DNA of 64,000 nucleotides from positions 62,001 to 126,000 of the forward strand of contig JAQFVV010000954.1 of assembly GCA_028023455.1 (NCBI GenBank), given 5' to 3'. The stretch is from Epiperipatus broadwayi (lineage: Eukaryota > Onychophora > Udeonychophora > Euonychophora > Peripatidae). The translations under genes and the position numbers were made by a program. The notes beneath the pieces were generated by a model, which worked only from the letters and a program-made list of their open reading frames with translations, did no database searches and was not told the DNA's origin. Shown here piece after piece: positions 34,370 through 48,879 of this stretch. The first letter of the stretch is position 1, and each line of letters starts with the position of its first letter.

Positions 34370-36190
34370 AAATAAACAGAATTGTACTGACAAAATGTGG
34401 TTTGATACTGACATTTTCTGACTAAAATATTTATATATATTGACCATTTATTTTATAAAATACCATTAATTAATAAAAATGCTAACCTAATAAGCCATTG
34501 TTATTAAAAAATTATTTCAACAACAAAATAATAAACTGTAATTAGCAATTTCTTAATAAAGTGAATATAGCTTTTAAAAATTTTTTTTTGAAAAATGAAA
34601 TTAATATTAATATTTTTTTTAAGTCAAGTAAAAGAATAAGAAAAAAAAAATTACTTAAGCATTTTATTCATTTTTTTTTCTTTTAAAAATCAAATATAAT
34701 CTTTTAAAATTCTTCGTAGATGAAATGGGAAAGGTGGGAAGGATAAATGATTACATTAAAGTAGAACATTAAAGTTTTACTGAAAAAGTTAACACAAGCT
34801 ATTTGATTGTGATATTCCAGGATTGAATGGTGAACTAAAAAATTAAAATGTATTATTTTCTAATTTTTTTTTCTGATGATTGATTTAATATTTTTTCAAA
34901 TGGCAGATAACTGAAAAACATGAATGTTGTGATAATTACAGGTATAGTCCACTATAATCTGAATAAGAAAATTATCCATTATAATAAATAATAAAATTAT
35001 TTAATCAAAATAGTGAATATAACTGCATATTGTAACTGTTTCTGAATAATCTTATAATTGGAACATCTAAATTATTGCCTCAATGCCTTCAGATATATGA
35101 TTTTTTAAATCACCTTTTTGTTCTGACACTATTTGACATTCACTTGTTAAGATTATCCTGGACAAATATTTTTTAATTAGGAATAGTTAGATATCCATTA
35201 CCAACCCAAATTGGATGGCAGTAGGATTATTCCCTAAAAAAAACCCAAGCTTGCCTGAAAAATTCTATTATTTGGGAAAAAAAGTTCAAGTTTTATTCTG
35301 ATTTGAGTCCTAAATAATGCACAGATATCATCACATATACAAATATGTAATGGTAGTGAATCTTAAAAAAACAAAACTTTCATTTAATAAGCTTCTATTG
35401 TTTTTTATCTGTTTAGAAGCCAATGGCCATAAACAAGACTGACACGAAATATTTTAATGCTTGGATTGACCATTAATATATTAAATAATTGTTAATCAGG
35501 AATTGCAATTTTTTAATATACATCTATTATCCACTTTGAATATTGTCATGAAATTATGTTATTATATAAAATATCATGTAAAATATATATCATTATATTG
35601 AAATATTTAAGATTTTTTTTAAATATTTATCCCCTTAATATTATGCATGGTCATAGAATATTGAAATATTAAAGCAATTTTATGATATGATTACTTTTAT
35701 TTTATTGTATGTCAGAATCATTTGTCCATTACTGTAATTTTAATAAATGATAATTATTTAATAAACAGATAATATGAAATATTTATATTAGCAAATTGTT
35801 GTTGTTGTTTTTTTTTTGTTCATTTTTCTTTTAATATAACTTTATTGATGAAGTGTGCATATATATAATTTATATAAGTTTAGGTGTTGTGTAGTAATAT
35901 TATATATTTGCAGATTATACTATAGTTACTATTAAGGGGATTAATATTTGTTTTAAAATCAGTTTTAAAAGGAATTATATACAAATAGTGGAGAATTTTT
36001 TCAGGATGTTAGATGTACTGTTAGATTTGAAATGGTTTTAGGAATTAGTAGTCAGTTAGGTGGTTCACTTATTATATATTAATTTTTAAATGAGTTAAAC
36101 TATTTGGTTAATGATAATTATTGAGTATTAAAGAAAATATCATATCCTAATTTTAATGATGAGTAGTTACAGTATTGTAGGTAAGGTTAT
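34370..36190. other. AT-rich DNA without recognisable genes
   Basis: No coding sequence, RNA gene or clear repeat was recognised; several A/T homopolymer runs. Confidence 0.5.
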
Positions 36191-36199
36191 TAAGCATCA

Positions 36200-38150
36200 T
36201 GTGATTGCATATATATCTGGAGATGTGAGGGTTTGATCTTGAATTTTATTTATTTTATTGTAGAAAGGTGATTATAGTTTTTTGAGATTGAGTTGAAGCA
36301 GAAATGACATCTAAGCTACCAAAGAATAAATAGAATGAAAATAGTTTTGGGAGAAGAGCCTTCTCTTTATGGTAGTAGTGAGTGTGGTGAATGAGGCTGA
36401 TTGGAATTTGGTGATATATATAATGAGGGCTTAATATATTTGAAGTAACGAGCATTTAAAAAGAAAATGTTGGATAGTTTATTCCTCTTTGTGACCAAGT
36501 GAATTGAGTCTATATTTGCAGAGAACATATTTTTAGTTAAGGTGCAGAGTGATAAAGCTTCCAAATTAATCTTGTTAAGGAATTCCAAGTATTTGCTCTA
36601 GATATTAGAATTTAAATTTTTGGATAAACTGTTTGTTTGTTCAATGAAGATGTTGGAGTGCTAATAATTTCTTAAATTTGTGAGAAAAATTATAACCTTC
36701 CCAATAATTTACTAGTTGATGTAGTATGTTGTTTAAATATGGAGTGTGGCAGATGTATTGAGCAGATTTTTTAAAAAGTTATTTTTAATTTATGTTAATG
36801 TATCTTATTGGGGTAATGCCAATAAATATCTGGAGACTGGGAAAAGGGTTAGAAATTTGACTATTACCTTTACTTTCTTTGGAGATTGATTATAGGGATA
36901 GAATGGAGAAATGATTGTTATGAGTGTGCTTTTTGCATGGTTCTAATACTCATCACTACAGCCTTCTTTTCCTACAGCAGATTGGTGCATCAGGAGTTTA
37001 TTTTTTTTTGAAACATGGTCAAATTGATCATGGGTATATAATATGCTATTTTAAAGAATATTAGGATATTAATGAAGGTGACTTTGGCATGTAATGATAG
37101 TCAGGCATTAGATAAGGAATTGGTTATGGTCCAGTGGATATAAATAACATGTATTAAATTGAAGTTCTCATAGCATTTGTGGATTAGTAAATGGTAAAAC
37201 ATATAAAATTATGAGAAGATGTTGTGAAGATGGATATTACACTATTTTTCATTAAAATGTTGCATATGGATGATTTATTGAAGTTGCAATGGAGTTGATA
37301 TTGTTTTGTATAATCTTTAAGAATTGTTGTTAGTATAGGAATGCAATTTTTAAGAGAGAAAAAGTGATAAGGTCTTCCATATAGGAAATTTCTGAATGTT
37401 TATATTGATGAATGGAAGGTAGATACAAAGTATTTTGTTTTAATTTCTAATAGCAAAGGTTTAATATAAATTATAAATAGTAAAACATTAAGAGAGATCC
37501 TTGGAGAATGGTATTGTGAAGCCAGGTATAATTTTTCCATTAAGAGTTAGGCAGATTTGGTGAGAGTATATGGTACAGATGGAGAAATGTTGTGTTTTTA
37601 GAATGTGGATCTTATCTTTATTGGGACAGAATCAATGGTAAGTGTAATGTCTGATTAAACAGAAAGTGGTCCAGTTTACCTGAAATGTTTTCACTTAATC
37701 TATAATTGATTTTAAAAAGGTAATGGCTACAGAGGTGGATGATCTATTTTTTATGAATTGAAAACCAAAGATAGATGATAGAATTATGGGTTGTATTTTA
37801 TCTTTGTTAATGGATTCTATGGTTTTGATTAAAATTGATTCATGGAGATGGGGCATAATTTATTTAAAGGGGATAGAAAAAATATATATTTTTTTGAGAA
37901 AAGAGACTAAGGAGAGAGGTCAGGATATAGGTGTCTGATTTGATTGACCTGCTTAGAGAGACGGTTGACTAGATTTAATGTTATAGGGAAGAAGGTTAGG
38001 TGAATAAGTATGAGTTTAGGGATTACATAGAAACCAAAATGTATGCTATTTGGAAAGATCATGAGTATATTATCATTCTTTGTAATTAGAGTCACTGTAT
38101 CCCAAAGGATGGATATCAATATAATAGAAGGAAGGTTGAAATCTGGCCTC
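36200..38150 (-). pseudogene. R4-like LINE remnant (reverse transcriptase), minus strand
   Basis: On the minus strand the RT block order is readable across stops. WDTVTLITKNDN (about 38,100-38,060) matches the block usually read as W-x-T-x-GVT-x-LIPK-N. Then comes HNTILQGSLLMFYYL (about 37,520-37,480; family form RGIFQGDSLSPLLF, so the catalytic-region D is lost). HSEISYMEDLITFS follows, with YMED at 37,372-37,383 in place of YMDD. Next is YATF-x-x-KIV, matching the KCATF-KxGK block, and MHQSAVGKEG near 36,990. The YMDDLKLFS-style block and the IFQGD block are typical of the R4/Dong and related LINE clades. No long ORF remains. Ends are uncertain; 36,200 is set by the last plausible coding frame (36,367-36,588). 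Confidence 0.5.
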
Positions 38151-38199
38151 GAAATGATAGAATAATAGTGGAAGCATTTATTGGCCCATGTATAGGTGA

Positions 38200-39930
38200 T
38201 TATTTTTCATACTGGATGAAGGGAATTTTTTTTTTCTTGAAGAAAAGCAATCTTAATTAATGATATTCTACCTAGTATGTTTTGTATGAATATTTGATTA
38301 TACAATTTAATACAAAACTATTAAAACTACATATTTCTGAAATATTTTTAATAGATTTGTATTTTTGATCATTGGTGCAATGATTATAAATTTTCTACAT
38401 ATAGAAAATTTAGATATAAATTTTAGTTTTGGTCAAGTAAATGGTTTGATAGACTTAGTTATGGTGTGGTTATATATTTGTTAACAGTGACCTAGCTGTT
38501 TGTTTAATGACACTTGTTTGTTAAAATGACAGTTTAACGAGAAGTTGTATATTGCTAGTGAATATTTAACAGAAACCTTAACTGATTGTGAAAAGAAATG
38601 ATATTTTATATAAATTTTAAACAAAGGATCTTTCACAAATGTGCCCACATTAGAAAAATATTGGTATCATCGTGTTTGTGGTTTTGAGTAGTTTGTAGCT
38701 ATTTTAATTCTAACTAATTCATAAAAATATTGCATAATTAGGACACCTTTTAGTATCATATCATATCTCTGGATGTAAAAATAATTTTTGAATGTAAAAG
38801 TAGATTCTGGCAATAAGATTAAGATATTTTTTTTATTAGTTTAATGATATGTATTTACCATTAAGATAACTAGTTATTTTTCAAAACAATCTATAGCAGC
38901 TGTATTTTTTCATTATGATAAATATTTGTTTATAATAAAAAGATATCAAGAATTATATTATTTAATGATTTAATAGTGAATAAACATGTCATTAATATCT
39001 CTATGATGGAAATTTTGGGGAAATGTTAATACATATTTTTTAATATATATATATATATTAATTTCTACACTAGATGATATATTATGCAACTAAATCATTA
39101 AGGTAACTGCCCAAGCTGGCCTTTATTGACCATGGTAATAGACATTTTTGTTATCTTTGTATTACATTTTATTTAACATCTTATATTTAAATTTACATCA
39201 TAAATTTATATATATCCTGGTATTTACAATTTTGTTATTAAAAATTGCATTCTAAAAACTTTACATTTGCCACACTTTAAAAGTTCATTATTTCATTATA
39301 AAGAAGTTATATTTATACAATTGAGCATTAATTTATATTTTTACTATTTATTGATTGGTAAAATGTTAGAGATTTTATTGTAAGACTTTTGAATCCATTA
39401 TATGTATCTATACATTCAGTAAGATTTGAGATTATTCTAAATAAGCTCTGCTATATGGTTTTTAAATATTACAGCAGGAATTGTTTACATTATATTAGTA
39501 AAATGTAAAGTTAAAGTTTTTATTTTAATTTTATTATTTTAATATGGAATATTTAAAAATATTAATTATAACAAGAGACTTAAAAATATGTGGAATCCCA
39601 GAGCAGAACATAAAATTTGTGAAACAAATTGTACAGCATATAAAATTTCCCAATAAATTAAGATTTGAACAATGATTGCCATTTCATGCAACAAAATTAT
39701 TATATAAGATTTGGTTACCTAATTTAATTCATCCAATTCAAATTATCAGCTTCATTTTTCAAAATTATCCAATCTCTAGATATTCCTGCTATCTTATCAA
39801 GCATCAGACAATCTTATACAGTATTTGAAATATTATATGTATTTTTACAATGATATATAATATATAATTTAATTAAGATTTAAAGACAACATATGTCATA
39901 CAACTTTATAAATTACAATATCAAAATGCC
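38200..39930. other. AT-rich DNA without recognisable genes
   Basis: Nothing supportable was found. A TA microsatellite lies at about 39,042-39,059. Confidence 0.5.
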
Positions 39931-39942
39931 ATATTATAACAT

Positions 39943-39997
39943 AGAAACAATCCTTGTGGTTATGGACTTTAAAAATCTCCTTGCACTCACCTGAGAA
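39943..39997. repeat. Hairpin repeat, decayed copy
   Basis: AACAATCCTTGTGGTTATGG, then CTTTAAAAATCTCCTTGCACTCACCTGAG in two parts. It shares the 24-bp inner segment CTTTAARAATCTCCTTGCAC/TCAC with 40,242-40,301. The right arm is decayed. Confidence 0.6.
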
Positions 39998-40241
39998 CAT
40001 TGACTTTAAAAGCATAAACATATGCTTATGTTCAGAGTTTATTTACATACAAACCAGTCTTTGCTCACCATGCTGAAATCAGGGCTTGAATCTGTTATGT
40101 GTCTGAGTTATATATTATTAATTTAATTGGATAAGCCTATCAATTTATAGCTGGGAGAGAGATACAATTCTACTTTTAACCACCTGCAATGAAATATATA
40201 ATAATTTTGAATTTACTTTTAATAAATATTTTATTATTTAT

Positions 40242-40301
40242 TCCTCCGGTCATGTGCTTTAAGAATCTCCTTGCACTCACATGACCAGAAGGATTGTTCC
40301 T
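40242..40301. repeat. Hairpin repeat, better preserved copy
   Basis: TCCTCCGGTCATGTG at the left pairs with CACATGACCAGAAGGA at the right around a loop that includes AAGAATCTCCTTGCACT. The copy at 39,943 shares the loop, and TTTATAAATTACA lies near both (39,905 and 40,303). Confidence 0.65.
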
Positions 40302-40309
40302 TCTTTATA

Positions 40310-42525
40310 AATTACATATGTAGTATGTGCTATATAAATAACAATATTTATTAATATTAGAATGCCTTAAATTTATACTTAGCACATTTTCTTTCATGCA
40401 CTCTATAAAAATATATATTTAAATTAATAGTGCTAAATCTTCAATGTATTTCACACAAATGACCTTCAGTTTAAATAAAGTTTGTGGTAAAATAAAATTA
40501 TTTTGAACTTAATTATTATTAAAAACATTTTTAGAAAAAAAAAATGAAAACATCAAAATTATTTAGGAATTAAAAAATGCTCTTTCTTATGCTTTACTAA
40601 AATAATGTAAATAATTGCTATTGTAATACTTAAAATGAAATGACTAAAGTAACAAATATAAATGTTATGATAAACACCATTGATTGACATTGCATAATTA
40701 TATGTGCAAGAATTTTCAGGTCATTTCCCCTTATTTATTTACCATGTTTCAAATGTTTTGTGAGGAATTTGTTACTAGTTTAATTTTCTTATTTGTTTTT
40801 TGTATCTTTAACAGTAAACATTATTCTATATACTTACTGCTTAATAATTTTAGTCATTAACTAGTAAAATAAAAATAGGAAACTAATGCAAAAAAAAAAA
40901 AAAAAAGATTTCCAAGCTAGAGAATGATAAAGTGATCAGAAATGTCTTTTTAAAAACAAGAATGAAAAAAAAATTACTTAGGATAGTAAAATGAGTATTC
41001 AGATTAAGCATTTCACATTGTAATTTCACAAAATAGATGGATTCTTAATAATATGAATCAATAAAAAGTAAATGGTAGCTAATTGTATCAATGTAATATT
41101 TTTGATGTTTTTAAAAGTGCAATTTTAATTATCAGAATAGTGTATAAAAGGTAAAAGCCGTAAATTAATTTTGTTATTTTTACATTATAAAACATCTATT
41201 GCTGATATGATAATAAATGTAAGATTTAAATATCTTCACTATTTAATGCGAAAAAAGTCGCATATTTATAATTAAACATATTATAACTTTGTAAATTTAT
41301 ATTGACAATTTTTTTAATACCATTTTGTTTTTTTATTTGCTGCAAAAAAAATTTGAATGTACAAAATAAAGTTTATTCAAGATTAAAAAAACACATTGAA
41401 GATAAAAGTATTTACAAAATCTAAAAAAGGAGACATCCTTGTTTAGATTGATAAACAGGATGGAAGTTCTTACAAATGTGGATTAATGAAAAATAAATGT
41501 CAGTTGATATTCAGAAAGCAACATTTTTATATTTTTAAAAACTCAATTTTAATTGTAAGTACAGTTTCTAAAGGAAATATAGTAAATTAATTTTATATGT
41601 ATTTTTACATTTATATATTTTGATTTTGTATTATATTTTGCTGTCAAATGTTTGTGTTGGAAATGTACCTTTGAAAAAACATCATTTAGTGAAAGTAATT
41701 CTGGAACAATTCCATTCATTACAAGAGTCAATGCTGTATTAGATTTTTTTAAAAAAAGAAATACATTTTATATAAAATTTTGTTTATACTAATAATAGAA
41801 TATATTTATTGGTTGCTTTATATTTTTTGTTCTCTTTAAATGAAAATAACTTACAATATTACTTTCTTTTACTGACAAAAATAAGAGAATTCTATATTTA
41901 ATATAACATTTAAACTTAAAATTTAATTGTTTGTTGTTTTGATTAAGTTAAACCAAATAATCTTTCAAGATATATTTAGAAAAAATAAACATCTTAAAAA
42001 CAAAACAAAAAAAAATTATTGGTTTTTAATTTTTTCTTTTTATTTAAATTTATGAGTTATAGATTTATATAAAATAGATGTTTTTTTTTGTTAAATATAA
42101 GTGATTTAACTTTTTTTTTTTTTTTTTTAAATAAAATCAATGACTTTTTAATTTTTAAAAAATATATTTTTATATATATTATTCATGCTCATAAACATTT
42201 TTTATAAGAAAAATATTTTATTTTATTTTTTTGAAAAAGGGAGATAGTATTAAATATGTATATTAAAAATCCTAATTTTTTTAATAATTAAAAACATCAA
42301 AAATAAATATACATCACTTTAGTTTTATTATAATATAAATAAATGTATTTAATTTAAGAATGTTAATTAAATGCCTAACATCATATACTCATAAACAATC
42401 AACATAAGATGTGGTGTAAAAGGAAATTACATATGATCTTATGGTTTGATTAAATTTTTTCCCTCAGGTTGTCTTAGTTCTACATACTCACCTTGTGTTT
42501 CTAGAGCTGTGTTTTCATTTATATC
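40310..42525. other. AT-rich DNA without recognisable genes
   Basis: No coding or repeat structure with clear ends; homopolymer runs only. Confidence 0.5.
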
Positions 42526-42531
42526 AAAGCA

Positions 42532-42689
42532 AATTACTACTAATTCAAATTATTGACTTCTTTCAAAGCCCTCTGATATTTAGATATCATCATAATTGTC
42601 TTATTATTTTAAAACATAACAATAAGACAGTTATAATGCTATCTGGAATTGGAGAACTTTGAAGTTGATAATTCAAATTAGTAGTAATT
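42532..42689. mobile_element. 158-bp MITE (palindromic)
   Basis: AATTACTACTAATTCAAATT at the left end is the reverse complement of the right end (AATTTGAATTAGTAGTAATT form). The inverted repeat extends nearly to the centre (TTGACTTCTTTCAAAG against CTTTGAAGTTGATAA; ATTGTCTTATTATTTT against AATAAGACAGT). Non-coding. A related partial copy lies at 46,705-46,790. Confidence 0.75.
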
Positions 42690-42699
42690 GTTCTCTCTA

Positions 42700-45600
42700 T
42701 ATATAATTTTTTTTTTTACATTGAATAAATACAGAGAGTCAAACCAATTTGAGGAAACTGGTTTGAGTAAAGCACATCACATGAGTGATATGCATTTTTT
42801 GTTTATGAAAGTAAAATAGTGAGTATTTAATAGTGTTTGTTTATAGCTCAGAGATTGTGAATGATAGAAAACTCATTAAGTTTAATGCATTTAAATATTA
42901 TTATGGTACGGATTCCCTAAGGAAAAAACAAGCTGGTCGCATCTCACTGTAATCAGATTTGGGGTCTTCCTATAGGATGCTATGGATAAAATGATTTTAC
43001 TTTAATTCAAAATTGAATTCATTTCAAGCAGGATAGTTTAATATCATATATTTTATATAGATACAATTTAGAATAAATCATTCAATCTTCACTTTTATTA
43101 ATTGTTCTGTTATGCTCAGAATTTAAACTCAGGGTAATTTCTTGCAATTAATTCTCTTCAGGGATTTCCATCAATGCTACAGCAATAACAATACTCAATA
43201 TAATCTCAATATATTTTTAAAATTTATTTCAATCAAGTTATCAGAATATAAAACAAGCATAATATATGTGTGTGTATGTATTTAACTTTATTTTGTTTCA
43301 TATAAAATGAATAAATAAATTAAACAAATTAGAAATTTCTTTAAATTTAAAATAAACTTTAACAATATTTATTAATGAATAATAATTCAAATTTATTTAA
43401 TATAACAAAAAAATTATCATAAGTACTTTACTTACATCTCTACTATTTTATAATATTAAATAATTAATACATTCTCATTTTACAGTAACAGATATGTATC
43501 TCATAACACGAACAGATTCTAATAATTTATAACATAAACAATTTTTTATAATTCGCAAAAACAAATTATAAAAATGCTAAACTAGTTAATCTTGATTTAA
43601 TTCATATATAAATAAATAGTAATATTATATTATACAATCTGTATGAGAGAATTCCATTTTCATAAGACCGTTCCTATGTATAGTCATCACTAACAAATAT
43701 AAAATTTTTCATACAAGATATTAGCCATTTATACAACTAATAACAAACAAACATTATCATATTAATTAAGTTAGTAACAACAAAGTTCTGTCATGTCATG
43801 AATAAATCCAATACGAAGAATGGTAAAATTATACCTTCATATTAAGTTTACTTTTATATCTCAGTTCATATCTTAGTTCATACTTCAGTCAAGTCACTTT
43901 CATAGATGACTTAAATTTTATTAAATATATAACAAAAAAATTTGATTTCATGATCTTCTATTCCTCTTCATTTAGTCCTTTTTAAATGAATTATTCCAAT
44001 GGCAAACAGATTTAGTAATAAAGGAAATGAAATTAAATATTATAAAAGTTTATATTAATGTCCTATTTATTTTCATATTTGCAAAGTGATGTTTGTTAAA
44101 AATAAAATTCTTTATTTCTTTGTCATTAACCATTGCAAAGGCAATCAAGATATCCAGTTGTTCAAAATATTCTTGTATGATGTTGACATCTTCCATAAAT
44201 GATTTCAGTACCAATTGGAGTTTCATTTAATTTTTATAGAAGAAATTTATATATCTTTAGGCATTTCAGTAAGGATAAGTAATTATATTTATCTTTGGTT
44301 AAAATGATAACATCATATCCTATGACAAGTGGTGTTTCCTCACGATACATTTTTCTATAGGTATAATCTTAAATTAATTTTGATTTAAATATGTAAATGT
44401 TTTCTGAAGAAATTTATCTATTTCAGAATTCTAAATTAGAATGACTTTATAAGCTTTTCTAATTAATAAAACATATATAATTTAATTTTGAATATTAATA
44501 AAGAGTAATTTATTTAGTCTTCTATTTGAGTGTTATTAGAATTTGTTTTCTAATAAAACTTTTATCAATAAGCAAATCATTCAAATTATTAATCTATTTT
44601 TTAAAAGTATTCTATATTTGAACACAGTAAAATTATTGTACATAGTGGCTAGTACATCAGCAAAAGATAGAATTCTTCAATAAATTATTTAATTCACTAT
44701 TTATAGTAGAATCAACTTCCGGTAGCATGTATTACACATATCATTTGGTTTTCATGATTTTTATGTTCTGTTTTTGTTAATTATATTAATAATCAATAAT
44801 TGAATTTTATTTCATTCCCTTTGTATTAGTTGCTAGGCTGTGACTTGACATTAAGGTTATCTCTATGTCAATGTCTTGGTTAATGAATTTTATTAGTTTA
44901 AACAATAGTTTTGTACAACTGAAGGAAAAATAATTATTTTAATGTATTGTAACAGTAGCTGGGTTTGAATATGGGTACTAAAAGAAGTAAAGGGCAATAA
45001 TAGTTACAAACAAGTGTTATTGCGATTATTATTATGAGTTAAATTGATAGATGCAAGAAAATTTATAGATATTCATTCGAACCCTGTTACAAAAGACTAT
45101 GAGGTAAAATACATTAACCATTTAAAGGCATGAATGTATACATGTATATTTATTACACATGTTATTGTGATGTGTAGAATTAATTACTAACAGATTTGTA
45201 TGTGAAGATGAAGAGAAGCGGTTATGTGTGGAGTTGTAATTTATATTTTTGTTTTATATAATTTTATTGTTTATTAATATCGTAAGTTATAGATTTAAAT
45301 AATGTTATTAGTAGCACAATTAAACATATAAGGCTGGAGAATAATAAAAAAATTGAAAGTTGTGTTGCGGGCGATTTCTGTTAATGACACTGGTCATCGG
45401 AATTCCAAGAACTGGTCAATTTAGTATTTTGGAACAATGGAAACTAAAAGCATTCCTGAGATATGGTCATCGGCATATAGATAGATAAAAAAAGGTGAGG
45501 TGAAAGAGTGTTAAAAGAAAAGAACTATATATTTTTTTTGATTTGGTAGTGATTCGAAAAAGGGACGGTTAGAAAGGAAAGAAGCGTGGAAAATAAATTT

Positions 45601-46120
45601 CATAATGTGATTATTAATTAATAAAATTTAATAATAATAGACTCCATCAAAATTTGAGGGTAAATATAATTGTGCAGATTCATTGGACTGGCCCAGTGGA
45701 CAGCTATTGTGTGACTTGACTGAACTTTATCTATGGAGATTTTGCCACCTATTTCAAGCAAATGAAATGATCACGGAGCTAGAACTTTTGTTCAGTCAAG
45801 TGTAGGATTATCTATCTAACCTCTAGGATGTATTATTTTTATGTGAAAATATTATGGAAACTTCCATCATCTTTCAGACCAAAAAATCTTACTAAAACCA
45901 TCGCCATTATAATAGTGTAAGCTTACAGACCATCAGCCTTAAACACACAAACGTTTGCTCTCAAGTGAGGTAACTTTGACTTTTTCTCTCTATATATTAA
46001 ATGAACATTTATTAATAAATTAAGAAACATGCTGTATTCCAACTTAAAAAAAGTAATTAGAAAATAGATTAAATCATTTAATAAATACAATTCTGATGTG
46101 TAGTTGCACTCTTTCATAAA

Positions 46121-46151
<31 letters not shown>

Positions 46152-46700
46152 CAGAATGAATGAGTCATATGTTTGAGATATTAATATATATGTGTATTAA
46201 TAAATCTTAGAATTTAACTATAACTTGTGTCTTTATTTGAATTATGGACTTTTTATAACGTCTGGATTATTATAATAAGGTTTGTAGGGCAGATAGGAAA
46301 TTTATAAAGGTATATATATATGACATTTCTTTGTAAGATAATCTTGGCTTCGTTCTCCTGATGACATTGTCTCCCAGACCTTGAGATTGATCTAGTCTAG
46401 ATAAGGTATCTAAAAGGGGTCCACTGGAACCTTTTCTTTTGTTTTCGAAAGTATAATTCTTATTAATTGATGATTGGCACTTGAGATGGGAATTAGTCCA
46501 TGCTTATAAATATAACTAATCAAAGCTTGGGGTAATAATTTGTTCTCACTCAAATTCTTAGAATAGGATTACGAAAGACTGTTAAAGTATATACTAGTCT
46601 TATATACTTATGTGATAGTTTTATGTACTCTCACAATATTTTATAAGATATTTAATGTATTTAATTTTTAAGTTTAATTAAAATCTCTATCATTAAGAAT
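42700..46700. other. AT-rich DNA without recognisable genes
   Basis: No gene supported. TG/TA microsatellites lie at about 43,268-43,280 and 46,120-46,151. A slightly more GC-balanced stretch at 45,360-45,800 has no readable protein or RNA feature. Confidence 0.5.
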
Positions 46701-46704
46701 TGCC

Positions 46705-46790
46705 TAAATATTCAAGAATGATAAGATAATTATCTGGTATCTGGAAGTCAGAGGGCTTTGAAAAAGTGAAGCTAATAATTCGAATTAGTA
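46705..46790. repeat. Partial copy of the 158-bp MITE
   Basis: ATCTGGAAGTCAGAGGGCTT then TGAAGCTAATAATTCGAATTAGTA matches the terminal part of 42,532-42,689, including AGAGGGCTTTGAA and the AATTCGAATTAGTA end. Confidence 0.6.
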
Positions 46791-46799
46791 AAATATGCA

Positions 46800-48870
46800 A
46801 ATTATATTGATATCTTAAAATAATTAGTTTTTTTTTGAGATTGTATATGTATTCTTCATTTTGTAGATTAACAACTCATAAATATATTATTTGTGATTTC
46901 TAAGGATTTACAAATAAATAATGGGAAAATAAAAATAAGAAATATATTTTTGAAAATAAAAATTGATATATTTTTTTTTAACTGCATCTAAATGTTTTAA
47001 AACTGTAACTATTTTTTTTTATAAAAATATATAATAGCATCATTTTTTTTATGGAATTGAAGTTTTTATTAATTCATTTTGTCACATGATTTTAGTAATA
47101 AATTTGAAAAATAAACAAACAACAAATCACGTTAAAGAAAAGAGAAAATCAATGATAATGCAATAAAGATATGAAACTAAACATTAAAAAAAATTATTCT
47201 AAATTTTTATGTTTGTATTTAGTTTTCAAAATATGTTTTGCTATTATTAATTGCATAATTGTTGAAATGAGTGTTGATTTATGTTTTATTAAGTCAATAG
47301 TTGGTATATTTCACTGATGATAATTTTACTTTTAAGATTTTTTTTTTTTTATAAATGTTAATTAATTTTTTATTGAAAAAAAAAGCATTTAAAAAATGAA
47401 CTTGTTTGTTAGTTTCAGGACAGTTGTTTAGCACTTGAACTTTTGTGAATTCTATCCATTTGATTATTGAATTAATTCTTTATTGTCATTGCTTAATTTT
47501 GAATATATATATTTCTGTAAACATAGTTTTCACATATTAAATTTATTATTTATTATTTTACTGTTGTAATTAAATCAATTCAATTTTTTAAAAAATAAAT
47601 TTATCTTTAAAGTATAAGAAATGTTAATTATCTCTTATAGGTTTGCAAATTTTATCTATTAAGTACAACTTTAATTGAATTTTTTTTTTTTAATGATGAG
47701 TATGAAAACCGATTATAAACTCCCCTCCCCCCAGTATTTTCATTATTTTTTGCATGTATTTGAAATCTTTAATTTATTTTGCTAAATTTTATATAAAAAG
47801 TTTTGAAATATATTTGATTCGTGTTAAAATATGAATTTCTTTGAATATATTCAGGTTGTAGTGAAACACATTAAAGAATAATTTCTAATTATAGTATTGT
47901 ATACATATTTCTAAGCATTGCTTCTTTTATATATATATGTATTAAGAATAATTATTTCTCCCCAGGCTTAAAGAAGGTTTTCTTATGTAAGTTTAGCAGA
48001 GATTTATACTATTGTTTTATATAATAAATGCAAAGTTAATGTACATTATTTACAAATTAATTAATAATGTGACAAAAAAATTTAAATATTGGATAAAGAG
48101 AAAAAATGTTAAATTTTATTTAGTTTAATTAAATGTATAAATCATTAATTAAAAAATTTTGTAAAAAAATAATGATTTCATTTTTTTTTTTTTTTTAATC
48201 AAAAATATATTTGCAACAGAAGCATAGAAGTATCATATACACTTTGCTTAGCGAAGGCAATTGGTCCCCCAAAACTCATTAAGCAAGAATATCATATGCA
48301 GAATAAGCATTTATAATGGTTGTCTATAGGGAAAAAATTGATTGGTTACTCCAGCTAAAAAATTACATTATAAGTTGGGAATATTACATTACAAAAATAA
48401 CTTATTGAATATATATAAACATTTAAAAAACTCTTTAACATACAATATATGCTTGTGTAAACTGTGCTGTATGTATTATGCAGGTCACTCAAAATATGTA
48501 TTTATGTATGTATGATAATGTGACTTAAATCTATGTAAAAAATAAACTATTTAGCTTAAAGTTGTTACTTCCTGTGATCCATTCACCAATCGTTATTACC
48601 CAGTTTCGTTTTCAAGTTCAAATATTTTTTTGATTTTTTGTGGGATCATATTAGTTGCCATAATGACTTTAAATAAAATGTCTAAAAAAAGTGTTTAATT
48701 TCTCTGGAAAAAAAATGCGTGTTTTCACTGTCTAAAAATACAGTAAAATAAACCAAGAAAGTGAAATTAAACTAACATTTAACATTTTTTTTGTGTTCTT
48801 CCGCACAACTGTTTTTCATTATACTGAAAAAACAATCCATACTGAAGTTTTTTTTTTTTTATAATTTGTA
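46800..48870. other. AT-rich DNA without recognisable genes
   Basis: No features beyond homopolymer runs; a C-rich run CCCCTCCCCCC lies at about 47,723. Confidence 0.5.
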
Positions 48871-48879
48871 CTACAGTAT

